Origin: Leptospiraceae bacterium UBA2033
GTDB lineage: Bacteria; Spirochaetota; Leptospiria; Leptospirales; Leptospiraceae
NCBI GenBank assembly: GCA_002333425.1
Contig: DDBL01000254.1
Location: 1 to 13,355, forward strand
Length of the DNA stretch: 13,355 bases
Reading direction: 5' to 3'
Position numbers and translations under genes: made by a program. Every line of letters begins with the position of its first letter. Position 1 is the first letter of the stretch. The notes beneath the pieces are model-generated. The model did no database searches. It was not told the origin of the DNA and worked only from the letters and a program-made list of their open reading frames with translations. Of this stretch, positions 6,879-13,355 are shown piece after piece.

Positions 6879-7133
6879 ATGGAAAGTGATTTATCTGATT
6901 TTGTAATCAAAACTTTAGAAGCAAACATTCCTGTAATCCAGAGATATGTAGTAGACAAGGTCGGTCCGATGGCTAAAGAAGTCCTCAAAAATGACGAACA
7001 GATGAAAACGATTTTTAAAACTGTTTATCATCTTTTGCCCTTTGCTGTTAGAATGGCAGTTAGCGAAAATGATTTTATGACTTTCGCAATGAAAAATAAA
7101 CACGTCCTCCTAGATATTACAGAAAATACATAA
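6879..7133 (+). CDS. Small helical protein of unknown function (84 aa)
   Basis: I do not recognise this 84-residue protein. The ATG at 6879 follows GAGG (6868-6871) with a 7-nt gap, a good ribosome site, which makes it a likely real gene. The sequence is predicted mostly helical and amphipathic, with no cysteines and no clear membrane segment; 'VYHLLPFAVRMAV' (49-61) is its most hydrophobic stretch. The gene stands 88 bp after the J-domain gene and 37 bp before valS, all in the same direction. It could be co-transcribed with valS, but no functional link is evident. Long antisense frames over the same bases have no supporting features. Confidence 0.6.
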   Translation: MESDLSDFVIKTLEANIPVIQRYVVDKVGPMAKEVLKNDEQMKTIFKTVYHLLPFAVRMAVSENDFMTFAMKNKHVLLDITENT

Positions 7134-7170
7134 GACTAACAACAATTAGTCACCAAGAGAATTTAGCATT

Positions 7171-9828
7171 ATGAAAAAAGAAATTAGTGATAGATATGAA
7201 CCCCAAGCAGTAGAACAAAAATGGATAAAGTATTGGGAAGATAATAAATCTTTCCAAGTAGATTATTCTAAAAAAGACCCATTCTCTATCGTCATTCCAC
7301 CGCCTAACGTTACAGGCACACTCCATATTGGTCATGCCTTAAACCACACCATCCAAGACATCATCATCCGTATCGAGCGAAAAAAAGGAAAAGCCGCTGT
7401 CTGGGTTCCTGGAATGGATCACGCGGGAATTGCAACTCAAGTAGTTGTCGAAAAACAACTAGCGGCTAACAAACAAAGCCGCACTGATTTCACAAGAGAT
7501 GAATTTATAAACAAAGTTTGGGAATGGAAGGCAAAGTCCGGCGGACAAATCACACACCAACAAAAGATGCTGGGCGAAAGTGTGGATTGGTCAAAGGAAA
7601 GATTTACTTTTGACGAAGGACTTTCCAAAGCTGTTATCAAAGTATTTCGCTCTCTTTATGAAGAAGGATTGATTTATCGCGGAGAAAGAATAATCAATTG
7701 GTGTCCTGTTACCAAAACCGCCATTTCTGATATCGAAGTAGAATTTAGAGAAACCAAGGGACATTTATATCATATTCGTTACCCGATCAAAGGAACGAGC
7801 GATTACATCGTAGTAGCCACAACTCGACCAGAGACAATGCTCGGTGACGTTGCAGTATGTGCTCATCCTGATGATCCGCGTTATACTTCTAAAAAAGGGG
7901 CTACTCTGATTTTGCCTCTTATGAACCGTGAAATTCCACTTCTATTTGATACATTTGTAGACAAAGAATTTGGAAGTGGGCTTGTAAAAATTACTCCCGC
8001 ACACGACGCAAATGACTACGAAGCAGGAAAACGTCTGGGGCTAACACCGATTAATATCATGAACACAGACGCAAGTCTCAATGAGAATGCAGGTGTTTAC
8101 AAAGGTTTAGATCGTTATGCCGCCAGAAAACAAATCATAGAAGATTTACAAAAACTGAATTTGGTAGAAAAAATAGAAGACTACACTCACTCTGTTGGTC
8201 ACAACCAAAGAGGCGGAGCGGTAATCGAGCCGTATCTTTCTACTCAGTGGTTTGTAAAAATAAAACCTCTCGCAGACGAAGCAATGAAAGTAGTGCGTGA
8301 AGGGAAAATCGAAATTATCCCCAAGATGTGGGAAAAGACTTATTTTGAGTGGATGGAGAATATCAAAGATTGGTGTATTTCTCGTCAACTCTGGTGGGGG
8401 CATAGAATTCCTGCTTATTACGCACCTGATGGTTCGATGGTGGTTGCAGAAAGTTTAGACGAAGCATTTGAATTATTAAAAGTAAAAATTCCAAATTTGA
8501 AAAAAGAAGAAATTTCCCAAGATGAAGACGTTCTAGACACTTGGTTTTCTTCCGGCTTATGGCCGTTTTCCGTATTTGGCTGGCCTGAAAAAACAGAAGA
8601 CTGGAAGAGATTTTACCCGACTTCGATTCTTGTTACTGGTTTTGATATTATTTTCTTTTGGGTAGCTCGTATGATTATGTTCGGGCTAAAGTTCAACGAA
8701 GGTGTGATTCCATTTAAAAAAGTTTTGATTCATGGACTAGTACGCGACAAACACGGCAAAAAATTTAGCAAGTCATTGGGTAATACCATTGATCCGCTCG
8801 ATATGATGTCCAAGTATGGAACAGATTCTTTTCGTTTCTTTCTAGCCGCAACATTACCAGAAGGCAAAGACATATTATTCGATGAAAGCAGACTCGATGG
8901 TTATCGTTCGTTTTGTAACAAGATTTGGAACTCCAGTCGTTTTATTCTAATGAACTTGCCAGAGAATTTTGAACTAAAAGAAATGAATCCAGCAGAGCTT
9001 GAATCCAGTGATGCTTGGATATTAGATCGTTTTAATCAATGTTTATCAGGTTATGAGAAAGCCTATAGCGAATATCGTTTTTATGAAATGGCATCTCTTA
9101 TCTATGACTTCATCTGGGGTGACCTGTGTGATTGGTACATTGAACTTGTAAAACCACGCATTTACGGAAAGTCAGGCGACAAATCCTTAGAAACCGCAAG
9201 ACAGACTTTGGTAAATGTGCTATTATCCGCATTGAATTTACTACATCCGTTTATGCCTTTTATTACAGAAGAAATTTTTAGCGTGTTTTCTGAGAAGGCG
9301 CTTTCAAATTCTGATTGGGCTAATCCTTTTGTAATTGGGGATTCTACCAAGGTAGAAAAGCTTTCTCTTTTGATAGAGATTGTTTCCAAAGTGCGAGTGG
9401 TTCGAGCTGACTTAAATATTGCACCTGATAAAAAATGTAAAATGATTATTAAGTCAAAAGATTCTTTGACCAAAGAAATTATCGAAGAAGAAAGGCTTTC
9501 TATTTTACAACTTTCTCGTGCAGAGGAACTTTCGTTTACTCCTGATTATGCGACAGAACAATCTGATTCTATCGCAGCATTTTCTCGTGGGGAAATCATC
9601 CTTCCACTTTCAGGAATGATTGATTTTGGAAAAGAGCGCGAAAGATTGAATAAAGAAAAAGTTACGCTTGAGACCGACATGGAAAAGATTAACAAGAAGT
9701 TATCCAATCCCGAATTCATCTCCAAAGCAAAACCAGAAGTAATCGCAAAAGAACAAGAGAAAATGGATGGTTTGAAGTCTAAGCTGGAAACGGTATTGAA
9801 GAGTTTAGAGAAGTTGGGCAAATCATGA
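7171..9828 (+). CDS. valS: Valyl-tRNA synthetase
   Basis: An 885-residue class I aminoacyl-tRNA synthetase that charges tRNA-Val with valine in the cytoplasm. The N-terminal 'YEPQAVEQKWIKYWE' and 'PPPNVTGTLHIGHAL' blocks are ValS hallmarks. The HIGH motif is at 52-55 and the KMSKS-type loop is KFSKS at 531-535. The inserted editing (CP1) domain contains TTRPETMLGD from 217, which clears mischarged threonine. The 'GFDIIFFWVARM' block and an anticodon-binding helical domain follow. From about residue 815 comes the C-terminal coiled-coil arm with the usual 'NPEFISKAKPEVIAKE' motif. Length is normal for bacteria (about 850-950). The upstream ribosome site is weak (AAGAGA near 7155). The stop overlaps the purD start by 4 bp. 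No T-box-like leader is visible in the 37-bp gap upstream. Confidence 0.97.
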   Translation: MKKEISDRYEPQAVEQKWIKYWEDNKSFQVDYSKKDPFSIVIPPPNVTGTLHIGHALNHTIQDIIIRIERKKGKAAVWVPGMDHAGIATQVVVEKQLAANKQSRTDFTRDEFINKVWEWKAKSGGQITHQQKMLGESVDWSKERFTFDEGLSKAVIKVFRSLYEEGLIYRGERIINWCPVTKTAISDIEVEFRETKGHLYHIRYPIKGTSDYIVVATTRPETMLGDVAVCAHPDDPRYTSKKGATLILPLMNREIPLLFDTFVDKEFGSGLVKITPAHDANDYEAGKRLGLTPINIMNTDASLNENAGVYKGLDRYAARKQIIEDLQKLNLVEKIEDYTHSVGHNQRGGAVIEPYLSTQWFVKIKPLADEAMKVVREGKIEIIPKMWEKTYFEWMENIKDWCISRQLWWGHRIPAYYAPDGSMVVAESLDEAFELLKVKIPNLKKEEISQDEDVLDTWFSSGLWPFSVFGWPEKTEDWKRFYPTSILVTGFDIIFFWVARMIMFGLKFNEGVIPFKKVLIHGLVRDKHGKKFSKSLGNTIDPLDMMSKYGTDSFRFFLAATLPEGKDILFDESRLDGYRSFCNKIWNSSRFILMNLPENFELKEMNPAELESSDAWILDRFNQCLSGYEKAYSEYRFYEMASLIYDFIWGDLCDWYIELVKPRIYGKSGDKSLETARQTLVNVLLSALNLLHPFMPFITEEIFSVFSEKALSNSDWANPFVIGDSTKVEKLSLLIEIVSKVRVVRADLNIAPDKKCKMIIKSKDSLTKEIIEEERLSILQLSRAEELSFTPDYATEQSDSIAAFSRGEIILPLSGMIDFGKERERLNKEKVTLETDMEKINKKLSNPEFISKAKPEVIAKEQEKMDGLKSKLETVLKSLEKLGKS

Positions 9829-11093
9829 AAGTATTACTCCTTGGCAGTGGCGGAAGAGAAGCGGCGTTAGCCTACAAAATCAGGCAATCACCTTTACTGA
9901 AAGAACTAAAAGTTTTTCCGGGTAATGGTGGTTTTCCGCAAGAAGAAATTTTACCCAAAGGTTCGTTTAATTTAAAAGACAAGGCAAGCACTGTAGAATT
10001 TATCCAAAAAGAAAAGTTCGACTTGGTAGTTGTCGGACCGGAAGAACCGTTAGTCGATGGAATAGCTGATTGGCTAGAAGAAGTGGGAATTCCTTGTTTT
10101 GGTCCTTCCAAATATTGTGCTCAGTTAGAAGGCTCGAAAGATTTTGCAAAAACTCTTATGAAAGAGTTTGGAATTCCTACAGCTCGCTACGAAACTTTTA
10201 GCGATTATGAATCGGCTAAGTCCTACTTAGAAAAAGAAGGAGTCCCTATTGTAATCAAAGCAGACGGACTTGCGGCGGGAAAAGGTGTGACTGTTTGTTT
10301 TCAAATGGAAGAAGCGTTACAAGCTCTAAAAGAAATTTTCCTAGATAATAAGTTTGGAGCAAGTGGTTCAAAGGTAGTAATCGAAGAGTTTATGCAAGGT
10401 GAGGAAGCTTCGATCTTTGCCATTTCGGATGGGGCTAACTTCATTATACTCCCAGCACTACAAGATCACAAAAGAGCATTTGATGGGGACAAAGGTCCAA
10501 ACACCGGTGGAATGGGTGCGTACTGTCCAGCGCCAATTGCGACAGACAAAGTATATGAACAAGTCCGAAAAGAAGTATTTCAACCTATGCTAGATGGACT
10601 TCGTAAAAAAGGTTTTCCTTATAAAGGTTTACTTTATGCAGGGCTTATGGTGGATAAGTCAGGTTATGCGCGAGTGGTGGAATTTAACTGTAGATTTGGG
10701 GATCCTGAGACACAAAGTCTTATGCTTTTAATCGAAGATGATTTACTCGAAATTTTTCTAGACTCCGCTAAAAGAAGTTTGAAAAAGAACGAAGTAAATC
10801 TCAAAAAGGGTTCTTCTTGTATTGTTGTTCTTGCGGCTAACGGTTATCCGAATGATTATACAAAGAACATTGAGTTAAACTTAAAAGATCCGAATTCAGA
10901 GAATGTAAAAGTATTTCATGCAGGAACTACAATTTCTAATGGCAAACTACTTTCTACAGGTGGGCGCATACTTGGAATTAGCTCTTATGGAAATGATTTA
11001 AAGTCTGCTATTACGAATGCGTATTTCTATTTAAAAGAAAATCCACAGGTAAACACGTTTTACCGCTCTGATATAGGATATAGGGCGTTATAG
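9825..11093 (+). CDS. purD: Phosphoribosylamine-glycine ligase (GAR synthetase)
   Basis: A 422-residue ATP-grasp enzyme of purine synthesis, joining phosphoribosylamine and glycine with ATP to give glycinamide ribonucleotide. The N-terminal loop is GSGGREAA (7-14). The ATP-grasp core has KADGLAAGKGV (145-155) and 'DHKRAFDGDKGPNTGGMG' (214-231). EFNCRFGDPETQ (286-297) supplies metal/ATP ligands. The length is normal (about 420-430). The N-terminal loop is unusual: PurD proteins usually read GREHA, but position 13 here is Ala instead of His. The start overlaps the valS stop (ATGA at 9825-9828), so translation is coupled to valS; no other pur gene is in the window. The following unknown gene starts 6 bp after the stop. 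Confidence 0.96.
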   Translation: MKVLLLGSGGREAALAYKIRQSPLLKELKVFPGNGGFPQEEILPKGSFNLKDKASTVEFIQKEKFDLVVVGPEEPLVDGIADWLEEVGIPCFGPSKYCAQLEGSKDFAKTLMKEFGIPTARYETFSDYESAKSYLEKEGVPIVIKADGLAAGKGVTVCFQMEEALQALKEIFLDNKFGASGSKVVIEEFMQGEEASIFAISDGANFIILPALQDHKRAFDGDKGPNTGGMGAYCPAPIATDKVYEQVRKEVFQPMLDGLRKKGFPYKGLLYAGLMVDKSGYARVVEFNCRFGDPETQSLMLLIEDDLLEIFLDSAKRSLKKNEVNLKKGSSCIVVLAANGYPNDYTKNIELNLKDPNSENVKVFHAGTTISNGKLLSTGGRILGISSYGNDLKSAITNAYFYLKENPQVNTFYRSDIGYRAL

Positions 11094-11099
11094 ATTCGT

Positions 11100-11951
11100 A
11101 TGCCTTTTTTAGTTTCTGGAAATCTAAATCGAATCAAAACAAGTTCTCTTGTAAAATTCCAAAAGAACTTCGGTTTGATTCTTTCACAGAATCAATTTGA
11201 AAAACAACAATACCAGATGATCCAATCTGCCCTAAAGACTAAGTGTAATTTTGTGCAGGTATTTTCCAATCTACAAAAACAGGAAGTCATTTCCCTTGTA
11301 TTTCTCATATCGCAATTTGGAGATGCGCTACTTTCTGAAATTCCGCCTGAGTATTCTTACTTTGATGATATTCCCTATATCATTGAATGGAATGACGGTG
11401 TTTACATGATTCCATTTGAAGTTTTAGATTTTTTAGCACACGAAAAAATTTTTAAGGATCAAAACTATCTTTTTGCATTGCTCCCACTCATGCCATCAAA
11501 AGAAAAAAAAGCTTGGATCAAGTGGATAGGAACTGATTATGAGGGAGAGTCTGATCGAGATTTGAATCATGAGTTATATGCAAAGAGTCGAGTTCTCCAA
11601 AAGCCGTTTAAGGGAAAATCTTATATTCATGAGAATGAATTTTTTTTGGAGCAGCTTTGGCAGCCTGGCACAAATAAAATTGTAGATTGGTATTACAAAG
11701 GTTTAACTCCTTTCTACTTTGCAATGCAAGAGTTGTCTAGAGTGGAGCATGATCCCTTTTTTGTTCATGTTTTAGATGAAATTAAAGCGGGTAAATATGT
11801 TTTAAAAAAAGCACCACAAGAATTTGGGGAAATGGAAAAATTTAAACTGGTGTCCACCATTGAAGGCAAAAGTTTACAACTTCGAGAGACTTCCTTTAAC
11901 TGGGAGTTTGAAAAGAAAAAACAAACAGATTATTTGTTCTACAATATTTAG
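11100..11951 (+). CDS. Hypothetical protein, 283 aa, distal in the valS-purD unit
   Basis: I cannot assign a family. The 283-residue protein has no signal peptide, no clear membrane segment and no recognisable nucleotide- or metal-binding motif. It is rich in aromatic and lysine residues, with alternating helix-like stretches. Residues 85-115 include 'YIIEWNDGVYMIPFEVLDFL', which loosely recalls winged-helix segments in XPB/Ssl2-type regions, too weak to name. The ATG lies 6 bp after the purD stop with no obvious Shine-Dalgarno, so it is probably translated from the valS-purD message. Its reading frame is long and uninterrupted, and the tight spacing argues it is real. Its role is unknown. 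Confidence 0.75.
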   Translation: MPFLVSGNLNRIKTSSLVKFQKNFGLILSQNQFEKQQYQMIQSALKTKCNFVQVFSNLQKQEVISLVFLISQFGDALLSEIPPEYSYFDDIPYIIEWNDGVYMIPFEVLDFLAHEKIFKDQNYLFALLPLMPSKEKKAWIKWIGTDYEGESDRDLNHELYAKSRVLQKPFKGKSYIHENEFFLEQLWQPGTNKIVDWYYKGLTPFYFAMQELSRVEHDPFFVHVLDEIKAGKYVLKKAPQEFGEMEKFKLVSTIEGKSLQLRETSFNWEFEKKKQTDYLFYNI

Positions 11952-12018
11952 AATAGCAATAGGGCATGATGAGTAGTTACAAAATAGTCAATAAATTTCC
12001 TGAAATCATATCCATTCT

Positions 12019-12052
12019 TTAAAATCCTTCTTTACTTAAAATCCTTTCTTAT
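12019..12052 (+). repeat. Two 17-bp direct repeats
   Basis: TTAAAATCCTT occurs at 12019-12029 and again at 12036-12046 as the front of two adjacent, imperfect 17-bp units. They lie in the 258-bp gap between the 283-aa gene and the small gene at 12210. The sequence is AT-rich and could be chance, a duplication or a binding site. No gene, clear promoter or terminator is visible in the rest of this gap. Confidence 0.35.
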
Positions 12053-12194
12053 ACAGAATAGCTTCTATGAATTTTAGAAAATACGTTAAGCATAAAAGTA
12101 TATTCTGAAATCACTTACGTGTGAAATTATATGCTTACAAAGCTGATACATTTGGTTTATGCGGAACAAAAAAAATGAATTAATAATAAAATAA

Positions 12195-12200
12195 AAGAGG
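12195..12200 (+). promoter_or_regulatory. Ribosome binding site of the 65-aa gene
   Basis: AAGAGG stands 9 nt before the ATG at 12210. It is one of the clearer Shine-Dalgarno sequences in this window and is the main support for the small gene being translated. Confidence 0.55.
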
Positions 12201-12209
12201 TCTATTAGT

Positions 12210-12407
12210 ATGAGTTTTCTGGATAAGATAAAAAAATTTCTTAAAGGAGAGATGAATATTTCTCCCAATAGTTACTCCAAGACAGTTACTTTTGAAAATG
12301 ACAATGGAATTATTTGCTATAAAATTGACGGCAAAAAATATAATACGTTAGAAGAAATACCTGATTCTAATGACAGAGAACAAGCAAGAAGAATTACTTT
12401 TAAATAG
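12210..12407 (+). CDS. Small hypothetical protein (65 aa)
   Basis: A 65-residue protein I do not recognise. It starts with an amphipathic, lysine-rich helix (MSFLDKIKKFLKGE) and continues with short beta-like segments, 'IICYKIDGKKYNTLEEIP', ending basic. There is no signal peptide or transmembrane segment; the N-terminal helix might touch membranes or another protein. It has a strong ribosome site and sits 8 bp before the response regulator-HDOD gene, whose own ribosome site (GAGG, 12407-12410) overlaps this gene's stop codon. The two are therefore very likely co-transcribed, and the small protein may work with the regulator. That link is inference from position only. Confidence 0.6.
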   Translation: MSFLDKIKKFLKGEMNISPNSYSKTVTFENDNGIICYKIDGKKYNTLEEIPDSNDREQARRITFK

Positions 12408-12415
12408 AGGCAAGA

Positions 12416-13355
12416 ATGACAGAAGAAAAAATCCCTCTGGGTTTGAATCCCGAAAATTTTAAACCATACAAGGTTATGATCGCAGAAGACTCCACTGTTG
12501 ATAGAAATCTTTTACGCAGATATTTACAATCTGAACGATTTGAAATTCTACATGAAACTTCTAATGGAGACGATTTATTATTTTATCTAAAAGAATCCTT
12601 AAATAAACCCGATTTACTTTGTATTGATATAAATATGCCAAATAAAAGTGGGCTAGAAGTAATCCAAGAAATAAGGAAATCTCATACTGATTTAAAGGTA
12701 GCTGTAATATCAGCAACAACCGACAAAGCATTAATTCAAAATTTGATAAATCTAAAAATTGATGCTTTTGTAAAAAAACCTTACAACAGAAATCAAGTTC
12801 TACAAAAATTAACTTTAGCCTTGGGCAGAAAAGAAGAAATACATCATAAGGATAATAATTTACCTCACATTAGTTTGGCTAATCTCGTTATACCGCCACT
12901 CCCTGCAGTTGCAATCAAAGTAACTACATTTGATCATAGCAACCCAACGGGCGGAAGCGAAGAACTCGAAAGAATTATTAGTCCCGATAAATCCATTACT
13001 ACAGATATAATGAAAATTGCAAATTCTGCTTTTTATGGTAGATCAGGAAAAGTTCATACTTTGAAAGATGCAATTACTTTGCTCGGAATGAGAACTGTAA
13101 AAAACTTAGTTTTACTCCAATCCAATAAACAGTTTAGCAAAAATTTAAAAGGGGATACATATAAAAAACATCTTCAAGAATTACCAATATTATCCGCTTT
13201 GATTGCCTATGATTTAACTACTCCATTAGGAATGAAAAATTTCAAAGACGATGCATTCCTTGGATCATTGCTTAGAAAAATTGGAATGACTATCTTGGCT
13301 TTAACATACTTAGAGCAATACAGTGATATTATTAATGATTCAAATTCGACAGGAA
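12416..13355 (+). CDS. Response regulator with HDOD output domain (3' end outside window)
   Basis: The frame opens at ATG 12416, 5 nt after GAGG, and runs unbroken off the window (313 residues seen). Residues 17-137 form a CheY-like receiver: acidic pocket E24-D25, phosphoacceptor D71 in 'LLCIDINMPNKSG', S99 as the switch serine, and the conserved K121-P122. From about residue 150 an HDOD domain begins ('IPPLPAVAIKV', 'IMKIANSAFYG', 'AITLLGMRTVKNLV'), the regulatory relative of HD phosphohydrolases that usually lacks the metal ligands. Such proteins relay histidine-kinase signals into c-di-GMP, chemotaxis or stress control in other bacteria. No kinase gene is in the window. The C-terminus of the HDOD domain is not visible, so any further output domain cannot be judged. 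Confidence 0.88.
   Translation, partial: MTEEKIPLGLNPENFKPYKVMIAEDSTVDRNLLRRYLQSERFEILHETSNGDDLLFYLKESLNKPDLLCIDINMPNKSGLEVIQEIRKSHTDLKVAVISATTDKALIQNLINLKIDAFVKKPYNRNQVLQKLTLALGRKEEIHHKDNNLPHISLANLVIPPLPAVAIKVTTFDHSNPTGGSEELERIISPDKSITTDIMKIANSAFYGRSGKVHTLKDAITLLGMRTVKNLVLLQSNKQFSKNLKGDTYKKHLQELPILSALIAYDLTTPLGMKNFKDDAFLGSLLRKIGMTILALTYLEQYSDIINDSNSTG

Noticed and set aside
6566..6988. Antisense frame of 140 codons over the J-domain gene and the 84-aa gene
   Set aside because: The + strand genes have HPD and zinc motifs and a ribosome site; the antisense product resembles nothing I know.
11340..11460. Winged-helix/XPB-Ssl2-like identity for the 283-aa protein
   Set aside because: The likeness is limited to one short stretch and cannot be told from chance by eye.
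12086..12268. Antisense frame of 60 codons before the response regulator
   Set aside because: It is AT-rich with no motif, and it overlaps the + strand 65-aa gene that has a good ribosome site.
1..13355. CRISPR array, IS element or integrase
   Set aside because: No regularly spaced repeats of CRISPR size, no transposase or integrase motif and no terminal inverted repeats were found.

Overview
The window is AT-rich DNA that reads as a Leptospira-like spirochaete. The reasons are indirect: low GC, a membrane-bound class III adenylate cyclase, ordinary housekeeping genes (valS, purD) next to hypothetical genes that I cannot assign to a wide family, and a two-component/HDOD regulator. This taxonomic call is inference, not proof.

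Left part (1-4783), accessory DNA. The centre is a two-gene unit on the + strand. The first gene encodes a 980-988 aa protein with about 12 leucine-rich repeats, a middle region I do not recognise, and a C-terminal ABC/RecF-like ATPase. A 4-bp ATGA overlap couples it to a 182-aa HNH nuclease of the PtuB/TIGR02646 type. The ATPase + HNH pair matches the architecture of Septu anti-phage systems (PtuA-PtuB), but here the ATPase carries a large LRR sensor-like extension. The ATPase is also interrupted by a GC-rich, 42-bp tandem repeat that keeps the reading frame. I see no reverse transcriptase, so it is not a retron-Septu. Decayed minimal nucleotidyltransferase genes lie on both sides. On the left is a MntA-like antitoxin without a good start codon, running into the last 44 codons of its HepT toxin. 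On the right is a second nucleotidyltransferase broken by an in-frame TAA. Together these suggest a defence/toxin-antitoxin island with turnover.

Middle part (4784-7133), signalling. A six-helix-type membrane adenylate cyclase is followed after 18 bp by an unusual J-domain protein with a single pair of zinc motifs, then by an 84-aa helical protein of unknown role. CRP/FNR-like inverted repeats lie upstream of the cyclase.

Right part (7171-11951), housekeeping. valS (valyl-tRNA synthetase) overlaps purD (glycinamide ribonucleotide synthetase) by 4 bp, and an unknown 283-aa gene starts 6 bp after purD. This looks like one transcription unit.

Right edge (12210-13355). A 65-aa small protein precedes by 8 bp a response regulator-HDOD protein that runs off the window. 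All intact genes are on the + strand; the two decayed nucleotidyltransferase loci are on the - strand.
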